Source: Agarophyton chilense (Eukaryota > Rhodophyta > Florideophyceae > Gracilariales > Gracilariaceae). From it: a DNA stretch of 64,000 bases. The notes beneath the pieces were generated by a model that was given only the letters and a program-made list of their open reading frames with translations, did not search any database and was not told the origin of the DNA. The stretch is from contig JARGXX010000138.1 in the NCBI GenBank assembly GCA_030374765.1, positions 558,001 through 622,000 on the forward strand, read 5' to 3'. The translations under genes were made by a program, and so were the position numbers. The stretch's first letter is position 1. The number at the start of each line of letters is the position of its first letter. Shown here piece by piece: positions 1 through 10,343 of this stretch.

Positions 1-1596
1 CTTTTGTAATGCTCACACTACTGCAAGGCATTCCTTCTCCGAGACGGAGTAATTCTTCTCGTGGGCGTAGAGCGATCGGGACCAGTACACTACGGTGCGT
101 CTTTCCCAATTGGGTGCAGTTTGAAACAGGGCGCAACCTACTTAGTAGTCGCTGGCGTCCGTATCTCCGGTGAAGGGCCTTCCAGGCTTGGGCAACGAGA
201 GGATCGGGGTGGAGACGACAGAATCCCTAAGAGAGTTGAAAGATTCCGTTTGAACGTGGGTTAAGGGGTCCAGTTTTGGTGGTTGGCCTTTCCGCAAAAG
301 GGCGTTTAACGGTGCAGCCTTGTCCGCAAAATGCGGGATGAATCGTCGGTAGACGTTTGCGAGTCCCAGAAAGGAACGAAGCTCGGTTTGCGTCCGCGGT
401 TCTTTAGCCTCTTTGAGTGACTTAACACGAGTCTCCTCGATTGTAACACGTCCTGGACGGATAACATGGCCGAGATACTTCACGGTGTCCGTGAAGAAAT
501 CACATTTCTTCAACTTCAGAGTGCCACCTGCATCTCGAAGCGTGGTCATTATATCTCTCACATGAGTGAGATGTTTGTCCAGATTATCTGAGAAGACGAT
601 TATGTCATCCAGGTAGACCATGCAGGTACGCCATTTGAAGCGGGTCAATAGGATCTCGATGGCTCGCTGAAAAGTAGCGGGGGCGTTGGTAAGACCAAAA
701 GGCATCCGTTTGAAACTGTAGAGACCGGAGTGACACGCGAAAGCGGTTTTATCCTGGTCTTTCTTCCTTACCGGAACTTTCCAGTATCCTCAATTGGCGT
801 CCAGGGTTGTAAAGACGATGGCGGTGCCCAGCGAGTCAATGTACTCGTCCATTCTTGGGATTGGATACACGTCCTTGACGGTGACGGTATTCAACCGACG
901 GTAGTCGACGCAAAACCTCCAGGAACCATCCTGCTTTGGAGCCAGTACTACTGGAGAAGCTCAGGGCGACTGAACCGGTTCAATGACTCCTGCTCGAAGC
1001 ATTTTATCTACCTGTGTCTTTTCCTCCGCGCGTGCGGCGGGTCCGGCACGGTATGGGTTCTGAGAGATGGGTCGGGTGTCCGGTAGCAAATCAATCCGGT
1101 GTTACGTAGTGGAAATCTCACCAAGGGAGCCGTCCCACGTGGTGGTGAAGTCCCTTAAAAGTTCTCGCAATCGATGGCAGTATAACTCCGGGACGTGGCT
1201 GAGATCCAGGTCGTCGAGTTCTTGGACTGGATCGGGGCGGTCACCACTCGTTGAAACGGGCTGCCTCCCTGATGTTACAGGTTGACCCCCGGGTACCGGC
1301 GATGAAACGGGTTCCGGGCTCTCCCCCTCTTTAGAGTGAACGAGTCCGAGAACTTCAGCTGCGGTCAGCTTTGTCGGCACCATAGAGATGGGGGGCGGCA
1401 TGACGGACCCTATCACTTGGTTCTTCACCAGATAATGGGTTACAGTCCCTATAATGGCGATCAGCACGTGAAGCGGTTGGTTTGGCTCCACATGGACGAT
1501 TCCATTCGCAATTGCGAGGCTGTGCCTGTCATAAAGTGACGACAATGGTTGCAAGACCCGGAGTCCGTGTTGACGGGAGGTTACTTTCACCATCAT
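1..1596 (-). pseudogene. pol of element A (protease tail, RT, start of RNase H)
   Basis: Encodes the end of the protease region and reverse transcriptase of a Ty3/Gypsy element. Visible motifs are MPFGLTNAPATFQRA, the catalytic YLDD box, the RT thumb motif LRSFLGLANVYRRF and, at the window edge, the RNase H start DTDAS. Stops interrupt the fingers region (around 940-1100), just after DTDASDY and again near position 10. The part between 1101 and 706 still reads as RT (DGSWRFCVDYRRLN) but is broken by stops. Unlike element C, the protease tail and the RT N-terminus are here in one frame. The relation to Ty3/Gypsy RT is certain; activity is excluded. Confidence 0.88.
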
Positions 1597-2301
1597 TTAG
1601 GACTCAGGCGGGACGCACAACGACGCTGCGATGCGAAGCTTATTTGATTCACAGTTATCCGGTCTCTGTTCTTGTGCTGCCGGTAGCGGGACATGCTTCT
1701 TCGTGGCACGCCTAAGCGGACGACGAACGATCGGAGTGGACGATCCATCCTCCATCTCGACACGCCGTTGGCGGGGGAAGATCGCTTTGACGAAGCGGTC
1801 GCAAAAGTCGCAACCCAATGTGACTTGGGCGGCTAATTTCCGACATACGACGAAGTCGAGTTTCACCACACGAGCGCCAACGCGGACTACCAGTTCTATG
1901 AACCCCACCGTATCCAACGGTTTGTTGTTCGCGTCAGCGACCTCCGGGACGTGGTCGCGGCGGATCCTAGACTGCAATGCAGGCGGTAACACTTCCTCCA
2001 AGACAAAGTTCGGACCGGCACCGGTGTCTAAGACGGTAAGGTGTCGCACCAAAAACTGGTGCGAAAGGCCAAGGTCAGCATAGACCTTGTAGTTCCTCTT
2101 GGCCATCATCAGAACTCTACCCGGGAACCAGGTATGGGAAACACGTTTCCACGGAAGACGCAGAACACTAAAGTGTTCCGAGTTCAAGTCATTGACGGCC
2201 TCTTTCCTTGAAAGGATTTTGACCGGGGAGCGAGGCTTGGACGCCTCGGGCTCCGTCGACCTCGACTCTGAGGGCTCCCCCCCTTGAGAGAAGACTCCCA
2301 C
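1597..2301 (-). pseudogene. aspartic protease domain of element A
   Basis: Retropepsin-type protease that would process the Gag-Pol polyprotein. The active-site motif is VLDTGAGPNF, followed by the typical hydrophobic stretch ending VTLGCDFCDRF. It aligns along its length with the protease ORF of element C, including the block MAKRNYKVYADLGLSHQF. The frame stops at CVPPES at 1597-1599, exactly where element C continues with VWVTVVTKQIG; the sequence after the stop (from 1596) continues the same protein in the same frame. So one nonsense mutation separates this piece from the RT part. Confidence 0.85.
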
Positions 2302-2490
2302 ATTTAGTTATTCTGGGCCTGCTCCGCCGGAGTCGGCTGCTCAGGACGTTGAGCAGGCAACGCCGGGGCATCAGGTCCAGAAGGTACCGCAGAAGCGGTG
2401 GGGTGACCGACCACGTCGGTGACACAGGAATCCGGTGCAGGTACGACCCGAGCTCGGGGAGGCGACACGTGACGTGGAACATTCGTTCGA

Positions 2491-4345
2491 TCACGGATAT
2501 ACGATGAAATCGGATAGGGCCTCGTAATTGACTACGACTTGTGCCCATTCTCGGAAAGACAACACACATTGTGGAGAAGTATGGCCTGGTTTGTAGCAGA
2601 GATGACAAATCAGACCAGAAGCCGGGGCTGGGTGGCGAGGCTCGGCGAACTTCACCGCGGGGCGCGTATCTCTCCAACCAGGACGCGAAGAGCGGACATT
2701 ACCACTCTCATGTGGGACGCGTGGCGCACGAACGCGACCATTATCCGCATAGAGTAGCGTGTCCTCCTCAATCACGTATTGTTACTCGTCCAAAGTTGAG
2801 GGTAACTCCGTTGTCGTGATGGAATGAACGTCGCTATGGGCTAGCTGCACGTGATCGTAATCCCTTCGAGAGGCCTGTTCGTCGATCATCGAAGCTCACG
2901 GGGTACCCGGTTGTAACATCAACGCTTTTGCGGACCTAACCCTGGATCCAGGAGTACGTGCGCGCAGGGCTTCACCTTCTGCACGAGCGAACTGCACTAG
3001 TTCCAAATACGTGGCTTTAGGTCTATCTTCTCGACGTCGAGCAACAAGAGTCCGGATTGCCGGGTCCAAACCATCGACAAACATGGTAAAACGCTCTTAA
3101 GTGGGGTAAACATTTCCATAGCGGTGGGAGGCCTTGTTAAGGCGCGACGAATAATCGGTTTGTTTCCGACTCGCCTGGCCGTTGGCGAGTGTCCCGCAGG
3201 GCGCGTATAGCCTGCTGAATGGTGGACTTAGTAGCATACGACCTCAGCAGGTACTGAAATGCTTCAGACCAGCATGTGACCCCTCCTTCGGAGGCGCATG
3301 ATGAACCTCTGACGGAGTGATACTAGTCTTCTGCAAGCCCACGTAAGAAGTACGGTAAGGCAATGTAGGCCTGTCCCTCGTTCATTCCAAGGATGTCAGC
3401 TTTTGCGACAAAGCGTGCCAAGAAATCCAACACCAATATTGGGACTTCTCCAGAAAACCACTGGTCTCGTAGTGAGAGCTGCATTCGCATAATGCAGTCC
3501 TTCACTCTTTCCGTACCACGGGGTGCACGATGCAAAGAGGAGTCCTCCAAACGGTAGTACCAGTATGATAAGAGCTTCTCAAAGAGCGAATTGGTCGGTT
3601 TCAGTTCCTTCAAACCTGTGTGCTTCCTTCCCTTCGTGCGGGCGCGGATCACACCATGAGTGGCTGTTGACCACTTAGAGCGTGAGGAACGCTCACGGCG
3701 AGCTACTTCCACCGATGAGTCGAAAGAGTCGGACTCCGAGGATGAAGAATCCGACGGTTTGGGATCCGTGTTCCTTCGCTTCTTTCGAGCCTGGCGGTTC
3801 TCTTCCTTATTTTCCTTGTTGGATACTGCAATCGGCTCGGCCGGATCATTCCCCGACATCAGGGTTTGTTCCAACGTCTCGAGACGGCTTCGGACGCGCG
3901 AGAACTTGTCCACGACGGCCTTGAAGAAGACCGACGGTCCACCAAGGGACTCTAGAATCGAGTTCACATCCGCACGGAGGACACGGAGGTCCTCAGAAAA
4001 ATCCTGTGTAGCAGGGTCGTTTACCTTCTTGCGAAGGGAGTCGAACTCCTCTGCAAGGATGACTTGAGCTTCCCGCGTAGAGCGGAGTTGCTCTTCCACA
4101 GCTGCAAAGCTGGGATGGAGAGTGACATCTCTAGCAGCGGAGAGCATCTGGGCGGCGGCAGACGCCGGTCCTGCTCCACTTGCTGGGGGTGTCGAATCAG
4201 AGACAGGAGGTCTCGAGGTCCTTCAACCTGGTACGCCAGTCGATCCACCGGTATGAGAGCGTGAACGGACTGGGATACGGGATGGTTGCGATGGTTCCAG
4301 TTCACCGGTTTGACTCCGCTTCCTCGGACGGTCTTTGGACGACAT
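2491..4345 (-). pseudogene. gag of element A
   Basis: Structural (capsid/nucleocapsid) protein of the element. I choose the ATG at 4345, which has the same frame as the long 4147-3323 segment; one TGA interrupts the N-terminal part. From N to C: a basic N-terminus, a predicted coiled coil (LRKKVNDPATQDFSEDLRVL), an acidic serine-rich patch, and the capsid region with LYRKLLSYRYYRL-like sequence shared with element C. After the stop at 3323 the capsid continues in pieces (MFVDGLDPAIRTLVARR at 3084-2896) and ends with a zinc knuckle CHLCYKPGHTSPQC at about 2660-2620. Multiple stops and shifts make it non-functional. Confidence 0.8.
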
Positions 4346-4488
4346 TAGATCACAATCAGTTACACGTGAGTATCCAAACCCGATCTGCTAGTGGGGCCAC
4401 GAAACTTCTTCAAAGAGGACAACTGAGATCAACCTCAATTTGTGAGTCCTCTTTCCGATTAATCGTGACTGAGTGTGCCCAACTCAAA

Positions 4489-4507
4489 CTTCTAAGTCGG
4501 GAGACCA
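4489..4507 (-). other. primer-binding site of element A (tRNA-Tyr-like)
   Basis: On the minus strand this reads TGGTCTCCCGACTTAGAAG, 3 nt inside the end of the LTR. It is identical over 19 nt to the site of element C. The complement ends GGGAGACCA, as the 3' end of yeast tRNA-Tyr does (from memory), so tRNA-Tyr is the likely primer. Confidence 0.7.
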
Positions 4508-4510
4508 GTT

Positions 4511-5200
4511 TGTAGGACAACGCTTGGAGCGTAGATACCACGAAGATGTTAGGGATCTTCCTCTCTTGAGAGACACGCTTCAGGCGGAGGAGACGCGTCC
4601 CAGCGGAGCACAGAAACAGAGTCACTCTGGAAAGGCGTGACAAAGTCGGGTGTAAGACCGAGGCCAATCTGGCGGAATATACCTAGAGTGTTCAGGTGAG
4701 CACGGCACAGTCTGGGGTGTGACCAATCCTAGGGGGAGCGGTATCACGGCGATTGTCGGAAAAGGAGTGAGGAAACACTCGTATTAAAGGGACGAGCAAG
4801 GTGAGTGAGGCGGCCACTCACGAGAGCCAAAACGGAGATCAAGAGGAAAACGGGGGCGAACCCCTATACAGGGGCGAGACTACGACAAATGTCGGCGATT
4901 AAATATGAACCCACGGTGGTGGTAGCTCTCAGGTCGACAGAGGGGTGGATGGACTAACGTGCAACGGGCGCTCACGCAGTATGCGGTGAAGACGCGCCGA
5001 AGGCGAAAAGTTCAGAGCCAAGACTCCCTTCTTGGTGTCTTCCCAGAGGGTGTTTACTGGGGAGCAGTGCTCAACCTTCTAAGTAGTGTGGCGCGCGGCC
5101 CCTGACAGTGGGTGCGCCCCCGAAAAAAAGACACTAAATAGCGATAGCGTAGCTAAATAAATACTAAAAAATTACTAAATAATACTAACCATTAGATACA
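4511..5200 (-). repeat. 5' LTR of element A (outer edge uncertain)
   Basis: The inner edge is firm: the minus strand ends CCTACA just before the primer site. The outer edge is placed where the minus strand reads TGTATCTAATGG, because copia RT-like sequence can still be read up to about 5290. The LTR sequence is not clearly similar to that of element C, although the internal proteins are. The second LTR is outside the window, so the length cannot be checked. Confidence 0.5.
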
Positions 5201-6656
5201 GTCCGGGCCACGTGTGGCACGCCTCACACTCGAGCATCGGCATCCGTGCTGTCCACGTGTTTTACCAGTGTGCACATCCAGTCCTAACCGGCCGTTAGCA
5301 CGCAATAGCGGTATAGCTTGTCATAGACCAAGCTAGTCCTCAAGCGAGCGAAATCTCCAAGTCCAGGGAAGAAACCCCCTTGAAGGGCTTTTTCCTTCAT
5401 TTCGTACTGTTCTTGGTTGGCCGTAACTTGGGATCAACCGAATTTGAAAGAACCAACAACTCTGTCTCGTGATTCGAAACGTTCTTGAGTTTTGTTCGTG
5501 AACTTCATAAATTCATCTTCCCCAGGAATAACTGAGTCGTCAACATATGATACAATGATTCCAAAGAGATTACCTTCAGATTTCTTGAAAAACAGGAAAT
5601 GTCACCTTTCATTGCAGTAATTTCCAGTTCTTCTCGTAGATGTGTCATAATCGTCATATTCCAATAATCGCAGGCATCTTCTAAACCACACAGTGGTTTG
5701 ATAAGAAGGAGGAGACAATCTTCGGATATATCCATGTCCTTGGGAGGTCATATGTGTACCTTTCGAGTAATGTCTTGATTACTCTGAATGTAGGCTTGGG
5801 TAACATCGTGACTCCATTCCTTGTAGTCGAATATTGCAGCAATTGTCATAATAAGCCGAACTGTATTATTGCAAACGGTAGTAACATTATGCACTAAGTA
5901 GTTCTGTTCCTTGCCCGAAAATCCTTGGGCCACAAGTCTCGCCTTATGAATTTCTTCCTTAGTTCCTGGATTCTTGATTGCTAATACAAATCTAGATCCT
6001 ATAGTATTAGCATCTTTTCGGATTTCACTACGTGTGACAACTTTGCATGTATCTCTTCGCTTTAAACCATCCATTTCTATCTTTTCGGCTTCTGAGAACT
6101 TTGGGGAATTACAACGAGGATCACTTGGTTTCAGAGTTTCAGTAATATATATTGATTCTTCATTGTTGCACGTGATTCCTCCCCTTCCGTCTGAGAACTC
6201 TTTTAACACGTAGTTAAGGACATTTTCGAAACCATGAATAATCGGTATTTCAGAATCGACTTCAGAATTTTCGGAAATATGAGGTTTGGCTTGCGTAATA
6301 CTATATTGTAATTCCTCTCCATTTTTCTTTTTCACGAAAACTTGTTTGCCTGCAACTCTGATTACTTGAAATGATCCAGTCCATCGAGGTAGCTCTATTT
6401 CTAAATAGATCAAAACTTTTTGTCCTGCTCTGAAATCGTGTTGAAAGGCCTCTGTAAGACGTGATTCGAGAGCCCGTTTCAGTCTTATTTCATTGGCGAT
6501 AATTTCCATTTCAGAACGAGAAGTCAAGAGAGCTTGCATACGATTCCCTTGATCACGTAGTTTTATATAAATGCCAGTAAATCTTTGCAATGTTCCGAAG
6601 ACTAGGAGCGCTGGACCCAGACCTTCCGGGTTCATGGTGTCATTCATATCGTTCAC
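5201..6656 (-). pseudogene. Copia integrase C-terminus and reverse transcriptase
   Basis: The first part carries the integrase C-terminal region (RWTGSFQVIRVAGKQVFVKK), followed by Copia RT: IGSRFVLAIKNPGT, KARLVAQGF and DVTQAYIQS, which contains the first catalytic aspartate. A stop after RKVHI separates it from KPLCGLEDACDYWN at 5735-5505, the usual Copia palm motif. The YVDD box region is degraded (SLYHMLTTQL in place of YVDDSL). RT-like sequence (DFARLRTSL) remains readable to about 5290. RNase H is missing. Typical of dead Copia copies. Confidence 0.82.
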
Positions 6657-6659
6657 AGC

Positions 6660-7171
6660 TGTGGCGAGAATAAGTTTTCGTTTGAAATGTTGGCATCGAA
6701 CTTGAATTTTTAATATATTCGGCGTAAAGGATCATGATGTTATTCGCCAGCACCAATGGATTTATCACTTTCTACTCCAGACAGAATAAATTCGATGCCA
6801 AATTCATTCATAATTTCCTTCTATCGAGAAGACGTAAAAGCTGAGCCTTGGTCACCGTGGATAGAATCGGCCTACCCAGTGTATACTGTTGCCCAACATT
6901 CTAAGAAAGTGTTCCAAATTTCTTCAATAGATTGTCCATCTAAAACGCAGGCGGCTCCGAAATGAGTATGTATATGAACCAAATGCAACACCGGTATTTT
7001 GTCAATGAAAAATAGATCCATAGCGAGATCTTTGTTAAAAATAACTCCTTGAGGAAAGAAACCCGAAATCGTTGTGGTTTTGGGGTAAAACGTTGACACG
7101 TTTGACAAGCCTTTGATATATCTTTTAGCAAGTTTCGTGCTTCGGCATTGGCTTCTTCGGGGTTTGCTCAT
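6660..7171 (-). pseudogene. Copia integrase zinc-binding and core fragment
   Basis: Contains CQTCQRFTPKPQRFRVSF, the second half of the HHCC zinc-binding domain, then DLFFIDKIPVLHLV, matching the first catalytic aspartate block of Copia integrases (DLMYLDGKPVLHVVD type). The second aspartate block is degraded (GDQGSAFTS) and several stops follow before the next open frame at 6656. Frames change between 7171 and 6940. The family assignment rests on these motifs and on the position between protease and RT. Confidence 0.7.
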
Positions 7172-7191
7172 TTCAGGAGGTTAAAAATTTT

Positions 7192-7656
7192 CTATACCGA
7201 GGGGTTATAAAAATGTAGATGCTTTTTTCTGAGTTCTGCCTTTATCAAATGGGCTGTGTATTCGTTCCAGTCGATATACAGATGACCAAGTTTTCGAATG
7301 ACGGGCATTTCCCATCCATTCTTACAGATCAGAAGGTTCTCTACATTGTCAACATAGATTCTTTCTCTGTCATGAAAATGTAGTCCAAGCAGTAACGGAA
7401 CATTGCAGTTGATCACGTCTACGGTGAGCTTGAGTACTCTACCGTCCGGGGCGCAGATTCGAATGGGTATCTGGCCAATACTGTAGAAGGTGGAACTGCC
7501 AAATCGAAAACAAATTTTCGAAGGTTCTTTCCTAAACTTTAAGCCATAACGCTTGCAATAAGCTTTGACTTGCTCCTTGAAAATTACAGAACTTTGTGCT
7601 CCGATAGCTAGACATCCACCATTAAACTCGTTTGTGGTTTCAAAATCGGTATCCAC
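7192..7656 (-). pseudogene. Copia aspartic protease-like domain, active site lost
   Basis: The motif GCLAIGAQSSVI stands where Copia proteases have GCLDTGAQ, so the catalytic aspartate and threonine are replaced (DTG becomes AIG). The following blocks VQVKAYCKRYG-like and VPLLLGLHF fit the protease fold, and a C-terminal linker (KNGWEMPVIRKLGHLYIDW) leads toward integrase. 154 codons are open without a stop. A substitution at the catalytic aspartate means it cannot be an active protease even though the frame is open. Confidence 0.75.
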
Positions 7657-7772
7657 ATTTGTAACTTTAAAACATTTAAACTTGCGTTTGAACTGTTTCT
7701 GGATTTTGTGCGCTGAGCCTTCGGGAACTTCTCAAATTTTGTTCAAAAATCCACGCATACGAGAGTTCCTCA

Positions 7773-9089
7773 TTAAAAATCCAGTTTCGGGGTTGAAGTC
7801 TCTACGTCATTGCTGGTAAAAAGTTTTTCAACAGCATCATCGGTTGAGTCTTCTGAACTTGCGCTGATATTGTCTTCTGCTTTTTCTTCCATGTTGAAAA
7901 ATGTGTCGACATCCTCGATTTCTGAATCATTTTCAACCTGTTCGCATAGTTCAAAAAGTACCTGTTTCAAAGCACGGTTCTGATCAGAGTATTGCTTGGA
8001 TTTTTGATAAAGGTGTACTTTTCTTGCAGCGATAGCGGCTAGGTCCTTTGGATGCTGATAATATCGCAAGATATGTCCCTTTTCACCACAATTGAAGCAA
8101 GTTCTTTCATTCATATTAGGCTTCGTATTGTGCTTGTGGCGGCCATATCTAGCGAAAGGAAGATAGCGTTTTGATGATGACTGAAAGAGAACATCTGTGG
8201 ATTTTTTAGAGAACTTGAATACATTAATGGGCTTTCGTGCGTTAGCCTCTTCCTTTTCGCGCTGAATAGCACATTGTATCTGCGTGTAGAATTCTTCGTA
8301 GAAAAGGGTTTCTGAGTCCAATCGGCTAATTGTATTACTAGCCCATGAATGTCCAATAAATGTTTTCCTAATATAAGATATCTTGTTTGCATCAGTACGA
8401 CAATGTGGTGGACCTTGAGGAGCTCATTTCGATATCTGAATCTAATTTTCCAATGGCCTGAGTTTCCGTAGCTTCTTCTGATTAGAAGGTGTAAATTCGT
8501 ATGTTTATCAAAAGAATTTCAATGCGCTTCTGTTTAGAGATGAAATAAAATTTTGCTTCACTGAGGTTTGTAGCATCAGCGAGAGATTGAGCTTTTTGAA
8601 CAACATGGTCATTGAATATTATGCATAAGTTCAACATGTTTGTATTCCGGTACCATGTAATCCTCTAGTGCGCTACGATATTCGTTATGAAAATCCATCC
8701 AAGAATCTCCAATGGCTCCAGAAAACTTTGAGTTTTTGTCTTTGAAACGCATTTCCAGATTGTGTGAGATCTTGGGAAGATGTAGAGTGGTTATTCATAA
8801 TTGGAATAGGGTTTTCGACTTCGGGAGGGTCACGTATTTGCTCGGAATATAGACCAAAGGCTAAACAAGCTTTTGAAGCCTGAATAGATTCTTCAGCAAC
8901 GGCTCAGTCTTCGTTCTTGACGTAGATCGTATATGCTAGAAGGTTCATAGTTCTTCCAGAAGGATTATGTGCAAATTCGACGTCCAGTTTCTGTAGAAAA
9001 CGAGAAATTGAGCTGAACAAAGCCACATTGCATGATACTTGTTGATTAAATAATATATCAGGTGAAGAGTCTCCTGTAATGAGATTCAC
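7773..9089 (-). pseudogene. Copia gag remnant with altered zinc knuckle
   Basis: The C-terminal 182 codons (8321-7773) hold a zinc knuckle CFNCGEKGHILRYY in which the last cysteine of the CCHC pattern is replaced by tyrosine, then an acidic tail. Upstream, capsid-like sequence (KFSGAIGDSWMDFHNEYRS near 8740-8680) and an N-terminal piece (9089-8904) can be recognised in different frames. Several frameshifts lie between them. The motif KFSG..SW..F..EY is typical of Copia gag proteins. No LTR or primer site remains upstream because element C begins at 9203. Confidence 0.72.
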
Positions 9090-9202
9090 GAGCTGATTTC
9101 AATTGATATCGGGTAGATCGGCCAATTAACTCCGGATAGAGACCAACAGACTCTTCTGAGATGAATGACGGATCATCAGTGAACTTTCGAACACACTACT
9201 TG

Positions 9203-10116
9203 TGTAGAGCAACGCCCAGTTAGGGGATACTTGAAGATGCAACTCATAGAATGAGGATTGAACCCTCCGAGGGTTATGATTATGATCCCCTCTATGGTGT
9301 GCTGAAGTGGCACTGTTTTCTGGTTATATTTCGCCTATAAGGGAAAATTCGGATGGCCCATGGTTGGATTGGCCCCGTGATACACGTGGCTTAATTTTGG
9401 CACCGAATTTCGGATATTTGTTAGAACGTTGGATTTTTGGGCCCTGGCAGTGGGATCTCCACTTGTATGGCCCTGAGCAGGTGTGCACTACTGTAGAGTT
9501 TAGTTAGTGGGCCCTACTTAGGGAGGCGAGATCTGACAGTCCGAGCTCAGAGTAAATGGTAACCAAGGTTGGTCTTCGATACCTGTAGAGGTTCTTCGTC
9601 GCCATCGTTTCGGCCTTACAACCCGGAACGGGCTCTGGTTAGCAACGCCTGCGTAGGTACACGACTCCACTTGGAGAGTGCCCACGTTTGGGTTCCGTGC
9701 AACCACCCCCTTGGGACCGCTCAGACGACCTGCGTGCACGATACCCCGTGGGGGTTCTGCTTAATTGTTGCGTGCTTTTTGTGTTTCCTTTCGAGGACAG
9801 GTTTTCGCCCCTGTATTGGGTTTCTTTTGTTGTTTCGCCCCTTTTCTGGTTCTCGAGTCCGGTGCCTGTTAGTGCCCGACCCTCGCCCCGTTTTTCCTCT
9901 TCGCCGGATTTTCCCCCATTCTTTGGGATACCCATACCCATTCCCGATCCAACGGTTTCTACCCCTCACCTCCGTCGGTACTGCCGGAATCCCCCGTGGG
10001 AGTTACACCCCACACTACGGGTGGAACGGAGGGCTCTGTCTCTGAGTCTGCCTCCCCCAGGGAGCAAGGCTTCGAACACCTTGAGAGCACTTCCCGTCGC
10101 CGGGTTTTGCTCCACA
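9203..10116 (+). repeat. 5' LTR of element C
   Basis: 914 bp, TG...CA ends, repeated at 19997-20902. It begins TGTAGAGCAACGCCCAG and ends TTTTGCTCCACA. A TATA-like sequence (GGTTATATTTCG, about 9322) precedes a CCTATAAGGG stretch. Several open frames that appear inside the LTR, in both copies, are not conserved as proteins and are treated as chance. Confidence 0.93.
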
Positions 10117-10118
10117 AG

Positions 10119-10137
10119 TGGTCTCCCGACTTAGAAG
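10119..10137 (+). other. primer-binding site of element C (tRNA-Tyr-like)
   Basis: TGGTCTCCCGACTTAGAAG, 2 nt after the LTR end. Identical to the site of element A. The first nine bases are complementary to the 3' end GGGAGACCA known from yeast tRNA-Tyr; the match to this host's tRNA cannot be tested here. Confidence 0.75.
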
Positions 10138-10343
10138 CCGTTCTCGGACTTTTGGGTTGGTCATCCACGTGTTGGAATATCTCTTGGAAGAGGAAGCACC
10201 GTCGTGAAGATTTGTTGTAGTGGTCCCCTTTGGAAAGGGTGGAATTGGTTTTTATTTTTGTTTTGTGTTACGTCATCCGTTCTCCGGGAATCTCGTGATC
10301 GAATTTCATCGTTACCCCGAATCGTCGGTGTCGTGTTTGCAGC

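Larger units (their letters stand above)
1..5200 (-). mobile_element. Ty3/Gypsy element A, 5' part, cut by window edge
   Basis: Minus-strand LTR retrotransposon. Reading from high to low coordinates it shows a 5' LTR, a primer-binding site, gag with a zinc knuckle, protease, reverse transcriptase and the start of RNase H, where the window ends. Its proteins are close relatives of those of element C (9203-20902), and the two share an identical 19-nt primer site. Several in-frame stops and a broken gag show that it is a dead copy. The 3' half, where element C carries its antisense ORF, lies outside the window. The outer LTR edge near 5200 is a best guess. Confidence 0.85.
5201..9202 (-). mobile_element. 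Ty1/Copia element B, internal remnant without LTRs
   Basis: Minus-strand Copia-type retrotransposon remnant with the order gag, protease, integrase, RT, which distinguishes it from the Gypsy elements (RT before integrase). It is bordered at its 3' side by the LTR of element A and at its 5' side by the 5' LTR of element C, so its ends are missing, probably because the younger elements inserted into it. Many frameshifts and stops. Base composition is more AT-rich than in A and C. Confidence 0.8.

Noticed and set aside
9569-10134. Open frames of 100-190 codons inside the LTRs of element C, present in both LTRs
   Set aside because: They overlap each other in several phases and on both strands, are duplicated only because the LTR is duplicated, and the two copies differ by frame-changing indels.
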